The notes: a model not told the origin generated them from the letters alone. DNA of 64,000 nucleotides from Agreia bicolorata (GCF_000938265.1 NZ_JYFC01000005.1:1-64000); one strand, 5' to 3'; shown: positions 17,534-26,928, numbered from the stretch's first letter. Translations and numbers: made by a program.

Positions 17534-18435
17534 TTGTCGCCCTTCCGCTGGGTGAACTTCAAGAAGACGAACGACATGATGAAGGTGGCGATCGCGAGAA
17601 CCACGCTCATTGCGGCGGCCAGGCTCACGTTCGGAACCGCTGAGGTCGTGTAGACGGCGATGTTGGGCGTGAACGTGCTCGACACCGACGAGGTGAAGCT
17701 GCGGAACACCTGCGGCTCTGCGAGCAGTTGCAGCGTTCCGATGATCGAGAAGATCGCGGTGAGCACGATCGCGGGCATCACGAGAGGGATCTTGATGGAC
17801 AGTGCGATCTGCAACTGATTCGCCCCGTCGAGTCTCGCCGCCTCGAAGATCTCGCTCGGCAACGCCAGCAGCGCCGAGTAGATGATCAACATGTTGTAGC
17901 CGACGTAGACCCACGTAACCACGTTCGCGATAGACCAGAGCACCGTCTCAGGTGCCAGCAGATCGAAGCCCGAGGTGAAGGCGGCGAAGGGCGAGAGGTT
18001 CGGCGAATAGAGGTAGCCCCACATGATTGCGGCGATGACTCCGGGGACCGCATACGGCACGAAGAACGCCAGACGGAAGAACTTCTTGCCCTTCACGAGC
18101 GGAGAATCGAGCAGCAGTGCGAGCACCAGCGCGAAGCCAAGCATCACCGGCACCTGCACCACGCCGAAGAGCGCGACCCGACCGACGGCTGCCCAGAACG
18201 CCTCGTTCTGGAAAACCAGGATGTACTGGGTGAGGCCGCCGAAGACCTCCACCGGCTTGCCGAAGGTGCCATCGCGCTCGACGACGAGCAGAGACTGGCC
18301 TATTGCCCAGCCGATCGGCAGCAGGTAGAAGGCGGCGAACAGCACCGCGAAGGGTGCGAGGAATATCGCGATGGCCCGCTTGTGTTTGACGGGTGTGCGG
18401 CGGGCTTTCAGCCGTGGCACCGATGTGGTCGTCAC
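17530..18435 (-). CDS. Sugar ABC transporter permease, MalF type
   Basis: The 301-residue protein has six membrane segments and an EAA loop (IFEAARLDGANQLQIALSIKIPLVMPAI). It pairs with the permease encoded immediately downstream. The N-terminus is basic and cytoplasmic (KARRTPVKHKRAIAIFLAP). It starts only 4 bp after the beta-galactosidase stop. No ATP-binding subunit gene is in the cassette; in actinobacteria a shared MsiK-type ATPase encoded elsewhere commonly powers such importers, which I infer here. Confidence 0.94.
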   Translation of the reverse strand: MTTTSVPRLKARRTPVKHKRAIAIFLAPFAVLFAAFYLLPIGWAIGQSLLVVERDGTFGKPVEVFGGLTQYILVFQNEAFWAAVGRVALFGVVQVPVMLGFALVLALLLDSPLVKGKKFFRLAFFVPYAVPGVIAAIMWGYLYSPNLSPFAAFTSGFDLLAPETVLWSIANVVTWVYVGYNMLIIYSALLALPSEIFEAARLDGANQLQIALSIKIPLVMPAIVLTAIFSIIGTLQLLAEPQVFRSFTSSVSSTFTPNIAVYTTSAVPNVSLAAAMSVVLAIATFIMSFVFLKFTQRKGDK

Positions 18436-18439
18436 TTTT

Positions 18440-20491
18440 CTACTTCCTGCTCTCTCTCACGACGCGCACTGCGCCGGCCGGCACGTCGAGCGTGCCGTTC
18501 TGCGAGGTTTCATTCATAGCGGACGCGCGAGTGCCGACCTCGGCGCCTGTGATGATCTCGGTGCCCTGCGTTCGGTACTCGTACGCCGCATCCGAGTGGT
18601 TGATGACGAAGACCCAGCTGCCGGATGGCCCGACCCGTCGCACGATCTCTACTCCGCTGGGGTGAACGACAGGTATCTCGACACCGGCTTCGCGGGCGGC
18701 GCGCACCAGCGTCTCGGAAAGTGACGCCTCGTCGAGGGCTGTCGCCACGTACCAGGCAGCGCCGTCTCCAACCGGGTTGCGGGTCACGGCGGCGACGCCG
18801 GGGACAGGGCCGTTCGTGAAGACAGAGATCGCCTCCGCGCCCTCGAGCCGCAGTCTCTCCGACCACAGGCTCGCACTCTGTCCGTCGCTCAGCTCGAGGA
18901 CGGTCGATGGGTGAATCGGAACGAACTCTTCACTCCTGACGCCGAGGAGTTCGCGGAAAGCGCCGGGGTAGCCGCCGGGGCGCACCCGGTCGTTCTCGTC
19001 GACGATTCCGCTGAAGAAGGTCACGACCGCGTGCCCGCCGGCCGCCACATAGTCAGCCAGAACCTGGGCCGCGGCATCCGTGACGCTGTAGAGGCTCGGA
19101 ACGACGACCAGTCTGTAGCCGTCGACGGGCGCACCGGGCGCCACGATGTCGACGGTGACGCCCGCGCCGAGAAGGGCGTTGTAGGCGGCGTGCACCTGAG
19201 TCAGATAGCGCACGTCGGCCGAGGGATGCGAGTCGAGGTCGGTGGCCCACCATGCCTGCCAGTCGAAGACGATGGCCACGTCGGCCTCGACGACGCTGCC
19301 CGTCACCTCGGCGAGCTTCTGCAGAATGCCGCTGAGCTCGACGACCTCTCGCCAGACCGTCGAATCCGTTCCCGCGTGCGGCAGCATCGCCGAGTGGAAC
19401 TTCTCGCTGCCCTGCAGCGATGCCCTCCATTGAAAGAAGCTGATCCCATCCGCACCGCGAGCGACGTGGCTGAGGGTGTTGCGGATCATCTCTCCCGGCG
19501 CCTTCGCGATGTTCAGCGGTTGCCAGTTGACGGCCGAGGTCGCCTGCTCCATGAGCATCCACGGACGTCCGCCGGCCAGGCCGCGCGTCGCATCCGCAGC
19601 GAATGACAGCTCGGCACGCGCGTCACCCAGGCGGTGGTCGAGGTAGTGGTCATTGGCGATGACATCCATGTGCGGCGCCCATGCCCAGTAGTCCTGGTTG
19701 CGGATGTGCGCCGTGACCATGAAGTTGGTCGTGACGGGCGCGGCGCTGTGTTTACGAAGGATCGCCTGCTCCGCCTTGTAGTGCTCGAGCAGCTCATCCG
19801 AACTGAATCGCATGAAGTCGAGAGCCTGACCCGGGTTGCCTGTCGACACCGTGAGTCGAGGTGTCTGGATGTGCTCCCACGCGGCGTAGCGCTGGCTCCA
19901 GAAAGAGGTGCCCCAGGCGTCGTTCAGGTCGTCGATGCGACCGTACTTGGCCTTCAGCCACTCACGGAACGCCACGGCGGAGGTATCGCAGTAGCAGTGC
20001 GCGTTGTGGCAGCCGATCTCGTTCGAGACGTGCCAGAGACGCACGGCCGGATGCGCGCCGTACCGCTCCGCGATCTTCTCGACGAGGGCGAGGGAATGCT
20101 CGCGATACGCGGGTGAGCTCGGGCAGAACGCCTGCCGCCCTCCGAACGCACGCGTCGTGCCGTCGGCCATTGTGGGCAACGATTCGGGATAGTCGGCGCT
20201 GAACCACGGGGGCGGGCTCGACGTGGCCGTACCGAGATTGATGCCGATGCCGTGATCGTGAAGGAGGTCGATGATCGTGTCGAGCGCCTCGAAGTCGTAG
20301 CTGCCCCTCACCGGCTCGAGCTGAGCCCAACCGAAGATGTTCAGCGCGACCAGCGTGACGCCGGCCTCGTTCATCAGACGGGCATCCTCGAGCCAGGTCT
20401 CGGGAGACCACTGCTCGGGGTTGTAATCGCAGCCGAAGGTGAAGGCAGATGCGGCGCCATCGATCAGGGTGGCTACTGCGGTCTCGCTCAC
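18440..20491 (-). CDS. Beta-galactosidase, glycoside hydrolase family 42
   Basis: This cytoplasmic enzyme of 683 residues hydrolyses beta-galactosides taken up by the adjacent transporter. GH42 features are the N-terminal FGCDYNPEQWSPETWLEDARLM, the acid/base in WHVSNEIGCHN (E158), and the nucleophile in WMLMEQATSAVNW (E315), with a cluster of Cys/His after E158 (CHNAHCYCDT) of the type that binds zinc in several members. The A-B-C domain length is complete. It is first in the operon, preceded by a strong promoter and two LacI-type operators. Confidence 0.95.
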   Translation of the reverse strand: MSETAVATLIDGAASAFTFGCDYNPEQWSPETWLEDARLMNEAGVTLVALNIFGWAQLEPVRGSYDFEALDTIIDLLHDHGIGINLGTATSSPPPWFSADYPESLPTMADGTTRAFGGRQAFCPSSPAYREHSLALVEKIAERYGAHPAVRLWHVSNEIGCHNAHCYCDTSAVAFREWLKAKYGRIDDLNDAWGTSFWSQRYAAWEHIQTPRLTVSTGNPGQALDFMRFSSDELLEHYKAEQAILRKHSAAPVTTNFMVTAHIRNQDYWAWAPHMDVIANDHYLDHRLGDARAELSFAADATRGLAGGRPWMLMEQATSAVNWQPLNIAKAPGEMIRNTLSHVARGADGISFFQWRASLQGSEKFHSAMLPHAGTDSTVWREVVELSGILQKLAEVTGSVVEADVAIVFDWQAWWATDLDSHPSADVRYLTQVHAAYNALLGAGVTVDIVAPGAPVDGYRLVVVPSLYSVTDAAAQVLADYVAAGGHAVVTFFSGIVDENDRVRPGGYPGAFRELLGVRSEEFVPIHPSTVLELSDGQSASLWSERLRLEGAEAISVFTNGPVPGVAAVTRNPVGDGAAWYVATALDEASLSETLVRAAREAGVEIPVVHPSGVEIVRRVGPSGSWVFVINHSDAAYEYRTQGTEIITGAEVGTRASAMNETSQNGTLDVPAGAVRVVRESRK

Positions 20492-20539
20492 GGTACGGGC
20501 TCCATTGTCTGTGCATGCTCGATCCCGCGGCGCTTCCGT

Positions 20540-20555
20540 CTGGGAACGCTCCCAG
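20540..20555. promoter_or_regulatory. LacI-family operator, downstream copy
   Basis: CTGGGAACGCTCCCAG is a palindrome apart from the central CG/CT step and matches the second site at 20585-20600 in all but one base. LacI/GalR regulators bind such palindromes with a central CG. It lies in the leader of the beta-galactosidase operon, 45 bp centre to centre from the other site. Confidence 0.8.
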
Positions 20556-20584
20556 TCGCGATCATCAAGAAATCGCCATCAACT

Positions 20585-20600
20585 CTGGGAACGGTCCCAG
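20585..20600. promoter_or_regulatory. LacI-family operator overlapping the -10/+1 region
   Basis: CTGGGAACGGTCCCAG overlaps the last bases of the -10 element and the predicted transcription start of the beta-galactosidase operon. Occupancy by the divergently encoded LacI protein would block initiation. Paired with the site at 20540-20555. Confidence 0.85.
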
Positions 20601-20628
20601 AATATGCACACGGCTATCGACCTGTCAA
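20599..20628 (-). promoter_or_regulatory. Promoter of the galactoside operon
   Basis: On the minus strand a consensus TTGACA (20623-20628) and TATTCT (20599-20604) are separated by 18 bp. Transcription should begin near 20592, giving a leader of about 100 nt before the beta-galactosidase ATG. It is the clearest sigma-70-type promoter in the window. Confidence 0.8.
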
Positions 20629-20685
20629 TTCCGGCGTGCCAGTACAACCGCACCCGGCAGAGTTCTACCCCAGTACAGTGGGCAT

Positions 20686-21708
20686 ATGACCGCCCGTCGA
20701 GCAGCATCCGCACGCGCGACCATCAACGACGTGGCAGCGGTTGCGGGCGTGTCACGCGGCACGGTGTCGCGGGTGCTGAACTCCGAAGCCTATGTATCCG
20801 ACGCCGCTCGTTCGGCCGTGACCGACGCGATCTCCAAGGTCGGCTACGTTCGCAACAGCGCTGCCCGCAACCTGGCGACGAGGCAGTCGCACGCGGTGGG
20901 GCTCGTTGTGCACGAACCGCACTCGCTGTTTCTCGAAGACCCCAACATCGGCAGCATTCTTCTGGGCATCAACTCCGCACTCTCCGATGCCGACTACCAG
21001 CTTGTCTCGCTCGTCATCGACTCCGAGCGCGACAGCCACAGAGTCGCCGAGTACCTCAGCGGCGGATTCGTCGACGGCGTCATCATCGTCTCGGCGCGCG
21101 CCCACGATCCGATAGCCAAGGTGGTCGCCGAGCTCGGCATCGCGGCGGCGTTCGTCGGTCATCCCGTCGACATCGAAGGAATTCCCTATGTGGGAATCGA
21201 CAACTTCAGCGCCGCGAAAGCCATCACCACGAAGCTGAAAGAGACGGGCCGGCGTCGCATCGGCATGATCGCGGCGGGCCTCGACCGCGACTCAGGGCAA
21301 GACCGCATGGCCGGCTTCCGCGCCGCGCTCGGCGACGCCTTCGACCCCGACCTGGTGATCACGACGCCGCTGTATGCGCACACGAGCGGCATCGATGGCA
21401 TGCGGCTTCTGCTCGACAGGGCGCCCGACATCGACGGCGTCTTCGCCGCCTCAGACGCCATGGCCGCGGGTGTTCTCGATGTTCTTCGCGAGGTCGGGCG
21501 ATCCGTTCCCGGCGATGTGGGCGTGGTCGGCTTCGACGACAGCGCCTGGGCGACGCGGGCGCAGCCGCCGCTGTCGACCGTTCACCAGCCGGCCGGGCAA
21601 CTCGGTCGGCGGGCCGCAGAAAGCGTGCTCGCCCAGCTCAGGGGCGAGACGGTGGATACCGCGGGGATCTTTCTCGAGACGGCCATCGTTTGGCGCGACT
21701 CGGCCTGA
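20686..21708 (+). CDS. LacI-family transcriptional regulator of the galactoside operon
   Basis: The 340-residue repressor has an N-terminal helix-turn-helix and hinge (TINDVAAVAGVSRGTVSRVLN) followed by a periplasmic-binding-protein-like effector domain with typical segments (VGLVVHEP, PYVGIDNFSAAKA, GVFAASDAMAAGVL, VGVVGFDDSAWA). It is divergent from the beta-galactosidase gene with the twin operators between them, so it most likely represses that operon and responds to a galactoside. ATG at 20686 is chosen; a TACAGT element 6 nt before it suggests a leaderless message. Confidence 0.94.
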   Translation: MTARRAASARATINDVAAVAGVSRGTVSRVLNSEAYVSDAARSAVTDAISKVGYVRNSAARNLATRQSHAVGLVVHEPHSLFLEDPNIGSILLGINSALSDADYQLVSLVIDSERDSHRVAEYLSGGFVDGVIIVSARAHDPIAKVVAELGIAAAFVGHPVDIEGIPYVGIDNFSAAKAITTKLKETGRRRIGMIAAGLDRDSGQDRMAGFRAALGDAFDPDLVITTPLYAHTSGIDGMRLLLDRAPDIDGVFAASDAMAAGVLDVLREVGRSVPGDVGVVGFDDSAWATRAQPPLSTVHQPAGQLGRRAAESVLAQLRGETVDTAGIFLETAIVWRDSA

Positions 21709-21726
21709 GACCCGGGCTGCTGCTGT

Positions 21727-22593
21727 TCACGCGCTGTCGAGGAACTCCCCCAGCGTCTCGGGGTCGTGCCCCGTCAGGGCACGGATGTCGCCGGTGATCC
21801 GTTCCTGCTCCCCTGCCGCCATGGCCGTGTAGGTCGATACCCAGGCGTCGACCTGCCAGTCCGGCGCCCCGTAGACAGCGCGAGACTCATACGCCTCGGG
21901 AAGCGTCTCGTCGTGGAACGTCACCTCGCGCCCCGTCTTCTCCGTGATGACGCCGGCCACGTCGTCGAGACTCAGCGCCTCTCGACCCGTCAGCTCGTAG
22001 ACGGCCCCGCGGTGCGCCGTCGGGTCTCGCAGCACAGCGAGCGCCGCGTCGGCGAGGTCTGCCCTGCTGACGGCCGAGACTCGACCGCTGCCTGCCGGCC
22101 CACGGATCACGCCATCCTCACCGGCCAGCAGCGCGAAGAAGTCCATGTAGAAGTTGTTGCGCAGAAAGGTGAACTCCATTCCGGAGTCTCTGATGTGCTG
22201 CTCCGTCGCGAAGTGGTCGCGCGCAAGGGTGAACACGGCCTCCGGGTGTGCGCCGAAGAACGATGTGTACACGATGTGGGAGACGCCCGCCGCCGCAGCG
22301 GCGTGGATGAACGATCGATGCTCGTCGACGCGGTCGACGCTCTCTGACGCGGACACCATGAACAGCGTCTGCGCACCATCGAGCGCACCTCGGCTCGCCA
22401 CCCCGTCGCGGTAGCTCGCCTCGCGCACCTGCGCGCCTGCGAGTTGAGGCGCGCGGCTCGCGTCGCGCACCACCAGTGTCTGCTCCTCACCAAGATCGGC
22501 GACGGCTCGGGCCACGATTCCGCCGAGGTGACCGGTCGATCCTGTGATGGCAAGCGACGGAATGTTCTTCGTGTGGGACTCTGAACGACTCAT
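21727..22593 (-). CDS. NmrA-like NAD(P)-binding reductase
   Basis: The 288-residue protein opens with a Rossmann motif (SLAITGSTGHLGGIVARAV) and has the layout of atypical short-chain dehydrogenases of the NmrA / quinone oxidoreductase-2 type, including FTFLRNNFYMDFF and a C-terminal helical cap. Such proteins bind NADP(H) and act as reductases or redox sensors; the substrate is unknown. It is convergent with the LacI gene and 9 bp upstream of nothing on its own strand but dprA follows after a 10-bp gap the other side, so co-transcription with dprA's region cannot be excluded. Confidence 0.8.
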   Translation of the reverse strand: MSRSESHTKNIPSLAITGSTGHLGGIVARAVADLGEEQTLVVRDASRAPQLAGAQVREASYRDGVASRGALDGAQTLFMVSASESVDRVDEHRSFIHAAAAAGVSHIVYTSFFGAHPEAVFTLARDHFATEQHIRDSGMEFTFLRNNFYMDFFALLAGEDGVIRGPAGSGRVSAVSRADLADAALAVLRDPTAHRGAVYELTGREALSLDDVAGVITEKTGREVTFHDETLPEAYESRAVYGAPDWQVDAWVSTYTAMAAGEQERITGDIRALTGHDPETLGEFLDSA

Positions 22594-22602
22594 GTCCTCA
22601 CG

Positions 22603-23853
22603 CTACCTTTTCTGCTTCCTCCATCCCGCCTCCGTCTCGATCGCGGCCCCCTCGAGGGCCAGCAGCCCCAGCACGCCCTCTGTCGCCCCCATGGACATGC
22701 CTGTGCGTCGGGCCACGTCTGCCGTCGTGCGCGCCGACCGGACACTCAGGGCGTCGAGTACCCGCAACTGATCGGGCGGGAGCCGCTCCGAGGATGCATC
22801 GACGCCGAGGTCAAGCTCGGGTTGCGGCGCGCTGCCGGCCATGCCCGACGCGAGCTCCAGTACTTCGTCGACACTCGTGACGCACGCCGCGTCGAACTCC
22901 CGGATCAGCCGGTGACACCCCGCCGACGACGGCGACGTGACCGGCCCGGGGACCGCGCCGAGGGGCCGGCCCACGGATGCCGCGTGCGCTGCCGTGTTGA
23001 GCGACCCCGAGCGGCGCCCGGCCTCGACCACCACGGTGGCGACACTCGACGCGGCAATTAAACGATTGCGTTGGAGAAAACGCCATTTCGTCGGAGGCGA
23101 GCCGCAGGGCAGCTCCGAGACGACCGCCCCGACTGTGGCGATACGTCCGAGCAGAGCATCGTGCCCACTGGGATAGAAGCGGTCGACACCACCCGCGAGA
23201 AAGGCGACCGTGAGCCCGCCGCTCGCGAGGACGGCGCGATGAACCATGCCGTCTATTCCATAGGCTGCGCCCGACACCACTGACACTCCCCTATCGCTCA
23301 GGCCTGCTCCGAGCTCCATCGCCATGTGCTCGCCGTAGCCCGTGGCCGCGCGTGCGCCCACCAGAGCGACCGACGACGAGAGCGATTCGAGGGCCGCGTC
23401 GATGCCGCGCACCCACAGCGCTATCGGGCCGTGCACGCCGAGGTCGTCGACCCCCGCGGGCCAGATGCTGTCCGTCGGACGAACGAGGCGGGCCGAGACC
23501 CTCGCCGCCTGCCGAAGGGCCGTGATCGCGGCGCTCGAGACGAGACGTGGCCTCCACCGGTCGAAAGCGAGAGCGAGGTCGTGTGCCGCGATCGAGTCGG
23601 CTCCCCCGGCCACTGCTTCGGCCGTCACGCGTTCAATGGACCACGAATCGACGAGAGAGGTGAGCGCGACCACCGGGCCCAGCGACGTTACCAGCGCCCC
23701 CGCGACCGAGTCACCTGGCTCGGCGATGCCCGTCCAGGCCGCGCGAGCGAAGATCTCGGCTGCGGCCGGCTCATCGACCTCCGTTTTGGTGTCGACGGAC
23801 ACAGCGGAGGCGAGGCGCATGACCTGATTCGAATCGAGCGCGAAGATGCTCAT
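22603..23853 (-). CDS. dprA: DNA-processing protein DprA (Smf)
   Basis: DprA loads RecA onto incoming single-stranded DNA during transformation. The 416-residue protein shows the Rossmann-like DprA core: LVGARAATGYGEHMA, SGAAYGIDGMVHRAVLASGG, AGGVDRFYPSGH, a RNRLIAASS motif and VEAGRRSGSLNTA. A C-terminal winged-helix segment (VLDALSVRSARTTADVARRTGMSMGATEGVLGLL) ends the protein. ATG at 23853 overlaps the comM stop by 4 bp (ATGA), so the two are translationally coupled. Confidence 0.95.
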   Translation of the reverse strand: MSIFALDSNQVMRLASAVSVDTKTEVDEPAAAEIFARAAWTGIAEPGDSVAGALVTSLGPVVALTSLVDSWSIERVTAEAVAGGADSIAAHDLALAFDRWRPRLVSSAAITALRQAARVSARLVRPTDSIWPAGVDDLGVHGPIALWVRGIDAALESLSSSVALVGARAATGYGEHMAMELGAGLSDRGVSVVSGAAYGIDGMVHRAVLASGGLTVAFLAGGVDRFYPSGHDALLGRIATVGAVVSELPCGSPPTKWRFLQRNRLIAASSVATVVVEAGRRSGSLNTAAHAASVGRPLGAVPGPVTSPSSAGCHRLIREFDAACVTSVDEVLELASGMAGSAPQPELDLGVDASSERLPPDQLRVLDALSVRSARTTADVARRTGMSMGATEGVLGLLALEGAAIETEAGWRKQKR

Positions 23854-25382
23854 GCCTGCAGCGACTTTCTCAGATAGAGCGCCCGCCCGACATGCTCGGC
23901 CGTCGGCGACTCGACAGCGTCGAGGTCTGCGACGGTCCAGGCAAGCCGCAACACGCGGTCGTACCCGCGCATGGTGAGGCCTCCTCGTTCGAGTGCTCTG
24001 TCGAGCGACGCCGTGGTCGCACGGTGGAGCCTGCGCGGACCCGTGCGCAACCACGAGCCAGGCACCTGCGAGTTCAACCGCCAGGGCGTCTCGGCGAGCC
24101 GCGCAGCCGATCGCGCTCGAGCCTCGACGACGGTCGCGCGCGCCGTGGCCGTGTCGAGTCGATCCGCGCCGTCGGCCATGCGGAGCTCTGCTGCCGTGAT
24201 GCGCTGGACACGCAGTTGGATATCGATTCGATCCATGAGCGGACCGGAGATGCGTGCGAGGTACCGGCGACGCGAGTGCGGGGTGCACGTGCACTCGGAG
24301 TCGCGCGCCCCGTACTGTCCACACGGACACGGATTCGCCGCGAGCACCAACTGAAAGGTCGCCGGAAAAGAGGCGACGGCGTTCGCCCGGTGGATGCTGA
24401 TGACCCCGGTCTCGATCGGTTGCCGCAGTGCGTCGAGCACCGAGGAATTGAATTCGGGCGCCTCATCGATGAAGAGCACGCCGTGCGAGGCACGGGCAGC
24501 GGCGCCGGGCCTGATCTGCCGGGAGCCGCCTCCCACCAACGCGGCCGCCGTCGCCGTGTGGTGAGGACTCTCGAGCGGAGGGCGGGTGATGAGCTGTGAG
24601 CCGACAACCTCACCGCTGAGCGAACGCAACGAACTTACCTCGAGCGATTCGAGGGCTCCGAGATCGGGAAGAAGCCCGGGAAGACGGGCAGCAAGCATCG
24701 TCTTACCCGCCCCGGGCGGGCCGAGCATAAAGAGATGGTGGCCACCCGCTGCCGCGACGACGAGCGCCTGCGTGGCATCGCGGTTGCCGACGACATCGGC
24801 CAACTCGAGCACCGGCGTCTCGCTGGCGCTCTCTCGAGCGAGCAAGATGGGGTCGACGGGTTGGGGCTGCAGCGTGCTGCCATGAAAGATGGCCGCGTCG
24901 CGAACGGATGCCACGGGTATCACGGTGATGCCGGGTACGAGCGCGGCTTCGTCGGCGTTGCCCGTGGGCACCATAAACCGACTGAACCCCAGTCGTGCAG
25001 CAGCGGCCACAGCAGGCAGGATGCCGCTGGTCGGCCTCAGCCGCCCGTCGAGTCCCAGCTCGCCGAGGTGCACCACCCGGCCGATGGATTCGACACTAAT
25101 GCTGCGTGCGGCCGCGAGCAGCGCCATCGCGATGGCGAGGTCGAACACAGGGCCGAACTTCGGCAGCGCGGCCGGTGACAGATTGACGGTGATGCGCCTT
25201 GCCGGGAGCGGGCAGCCCGCATTGCTGGTGGCGTGCCGCACCCGCTCGCGCGCATTCGACAGGGCGGTGTCGGGCAGGCCGATGATCGTGAACGACGGGA
25301 GGCCGGGAGTGATGTCGGCCTCGACCTCGACCATCTGACCGGTGAGCCCCAGCAGAGCGACGGCGGAGGTCGTGCCGATCAT
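23850..25382 (-). CDS. comM: YifB/ComM family Mg-chelatase-like AAA+ ATPase
   Basis: ComM-type helicases promote branch migration when transforming DNA is integrated. The 510-residue protein has the N-terminal Lon-like ChlI domain (FTIIGLPDTALSNARERVRHA), a Walker A site GPPGAGKTML, Walker B FIDEAPEF, four cysteines in NPCPCGQYGARDSECTC, and a C-terminal Mg-chelatase helical region. Both its ends overlap neighbours by 4 bp: the yraN stop at 25379-25382 and the dprA start at 23850-23853. Confidence 0.95.
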   Translation of the reverse strand: MIGTTSAVALLGLTGQMVEVEADITPGLPSFTIIGLPDTALSNARERVRHATSNAGCPLPARRITVNLSPAALPKFGPVFDLAIAMALLAAARSISVESIGRVVHLGELGLDGRLRPTSGILPAVAAAARLGFSRFMVPTGNADEAALVPGITVIPVASVRDAAIFHGSTLQPQPVDPILLARESASETPVLELADVVGNRDATQALVVAAAGGHHLFMLGPPGAGKTMLAARLPGLLPDLGALESLEVSSLRSLSGEVVGSQLITRPPLESPHHTATAAALVGGGSRQIRPGAAARASHGVLFIDEAPEFNSSVLDALRQPIETGVISIHRANAVASFPATFQLVLAANPCPCGQYGARDSECTCTPHSRRRYLARISGPLMDRIDIQLRVQRITAAELRMADGADRLDTATARATVVEARARSAARLAETPWRLNSQVPGSWLRTGPRRLHRATTASLDRALERGGLTMRGYDRVLRLAWTVADLDAVESPTAEHVGRALYLRKSLQA

Positions 25383-25741
25383 CGGAAGACCCCGCGAAGA
25401 TGCTCGACCACGGGAATACCGCCGTCGCGGATGAGCACGGAGACGATGTCGATGCGGATGACACTGGGTCGCCGGCCCTCTTGCGCATCGCACCACGCCG
25501 TCGAGAGCCGCCGCAACCGCGCCAGCTTCGCGTCGGTGATCGCCTCGAACGGATGCCCGAAGGCCGTAGACGATCGAGTCTTGACCTCGACGAACACCGT
25601 GTCTCGCCCATCGACGCCGACAAGGTCTATCTCACCCTGCTCGCATCGCCAATTTCGTTCGAGAACCGTGAAGCCCTGATCTGCCAGATAGCTCGCGGCC
25701 ACGTCTTCGCCCTGACGACCCAGGGCATCTTTTGCTTTCAT
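25379..25741 (-). CDS. YraN-family (UPF0102) nuclease-fold protein
   Basis: The 120-residue protein has the family pattern LGRQGEDVAASYLADQGFTVLERNWRCEQGEIDLVG...TVFVEVKTRS, i.e. the E, D and ExK residues of a PD-(D/E)xK endonuclease fold. The biochemical role of the family is not settled, but it is usually encoded beside comM/dprA. ATG at 25741 is preferred because GGAGG lies 5 nt upstream; an in-frame ATG five codons earlier overlaps that site. Confidence 0.9.
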   Translation of the reverse strand: MKAKDALGRQGEDVAASYLADQGFTVLERNWRCEQGEIDLVGVDGRDTVFVEVKTRSSTAFGHPFEAITDAKLARLRRLSTAWCDAQEGRRPSVIRIDIVSVLIRDGGIPVVEHLRGVFR

Positions 25742-25846
25742 TCGCGCCTCCGCCATCGAGGATGGCAGCGCACGAATCGCGGCAGACGGCAGATCGAGGG
25801 AACGGGCGAAACCCACTCTCCACAGGGTCAGCCGAGGAGAAGACGC

Positions 25847-26170
25847 CTATTCGTCGAGCGCGAGTTCTTTCGGAAGCTCGAAGTCCTTCGTCGACAGCTC
25901 TTCGACGTTCACGTCTTTGAACGTCAGAACGCGAACACTCTTGACGAAGCGGTCGGAGCGGTAGACATCCCACACCCACACGTCATTCATCACGAGCTCG
26001 AAGTAGAAGTCGTGCTCGGTGTCGCGGCGAACCAATTCGACGTCGTTGGCCAGATAGAACCGGCGCTCGGTCTCGATCACATACTTGAACTGCGAGACCA
26101 CATCGCGGTATTCGCGGTAGAGGGCCAGTTCGACTTCGCGGTCGTAGTCCTCGATCTCATCATCTTCCAT
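25847..26170 (-). CDS. DUF2469 domain protein
   Basis: The 107-residue acidic protein matches the actinobacterial DUF2469 pattern: MEDDEIEDYDREVELALYREYRDVV, then FKYVIETERRFYLAN and DFYFELVMNDVWVWDVYR. The family is nearly always found between rnhB and yraN, as here, but has no established function. No membrane segment or catalytic motif is visible. Confidence 0.93.
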   Translation of the reverse strand: MEDDEIEDYDREVELALYREYRDVVSQFKYVIETERRFYLANDVELVRRDTEHDFYFELVMNDVWVWDVYRSDRFVKSVRVLTFKDVNVEELSTKDFELPKELALDE

Positions 26171-26208
26171 GGTGCGCCCAGTCTACGGCGTGAATGGCAT
26201 GGCCCGGA

Positions 26209-26928
26209 TCAGCCCTCGACGCCAACGGGCGCCTTGAGCCAGCTTCTGCGATGAAAGTCCGTGGGGCCGAGGGCCGCGATGGCCGCCATATGGCCCGCGC
26301 TGCCGTACCCCTTGTTGCTCGCCCATCCGTAGTCGGGGCTGCCCGCATGGCGCTCGATCATCATGCGATCGCGGTGCACTTTAGCGACGACGGATGCCGC
26401 GGCGACAGACGCGCAGTCACGGTCGGCTTTCACACGCGTCACGACGTGCAGCGGAGTGGACAGGGCCGGAGCCAGCCAGTTGTGGGAGCCGTCGAGCAGA
26501 ATGACCGCGCCCGCGACATCCACCCCGCGCTCGAAGAGCATGCCGAGGCCGCGCTTGGCCGCGAGACCGAGACACGCGATGATGCCCAACTCGTCGACCT
26601 CGAGCGGGCTGGCAAGGCCGACCGCACTGTCGTGTGCCCAGGCCGCCGCGAGAGGCGAGAGCCGCTCGCGCGCCGGTTCGGACAGCATCTTGGAGTCTCG
26701 GAGGCCCTGGGGAATCGGGCCGCAGCTGCTGGTCTGCACCACGCACACCCCAACGGCGACAGGCCCGGCCAGTGCGCCCCTGCCCACCTCGTCGATGCCG
26801 ATGACGATGCGGGCACCCTGCTTCTCGAGATCTCGTTCGACGTCGAGACTCGGATCGGAGACGACTATTTCGATCCCTCGCTCTCGACGCCCGCGAACAC
26901 ATCGGAGTAGTTGTCGAGGAATGTCCAT
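26209..26928 (-). CDS. rnhB: Ribonuclease HII; start codon uncertain
   Basis: RNase HII cuts RNA-DNA hybrids and removes misincorporated ribonucleotides. The catalytic pattern IGIDEVGRGALAGPVAVG, with the DE pair, LLDGSHNWL and VVAKVHRDRMM are visible. The family N-terminus would begin at SDPSLDVERDLE, but no ATG/GTG/TTG lies there. The only canonical choice nearby is ATG 26928, which adds a 20-residue Arg-rich extension read from inside lepB and has no clear ribosome-binding site. ATA at 26868, 6 nt after GAGGG and overlapping the lepB stop as ATAG, is the alternative and gives 219 residues. The coordinates given use ATG. Confidence 0.9.
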   Translation of the reverse strand: MDIPRQLLRCVRGRRERGIEIVVSDPSLDVERDLEKQGARIVIGIDEVGRGALAGPVAVGVCVVQTSSCGPIPQGLRDSKMLSEPARERLSPLAAAWAHDSAVGLASPLEVDELGIIACLGLAAKRGLGMLFERGVDVAGAVILLDGSHNWLAPALSTPLHVVTRVKADRDCASVAAASVVAKVHRDRMMIERHAGSPDYGWASNKGYGSAGHMAAIAALGPTDFHRRSWLKAPVGVEG

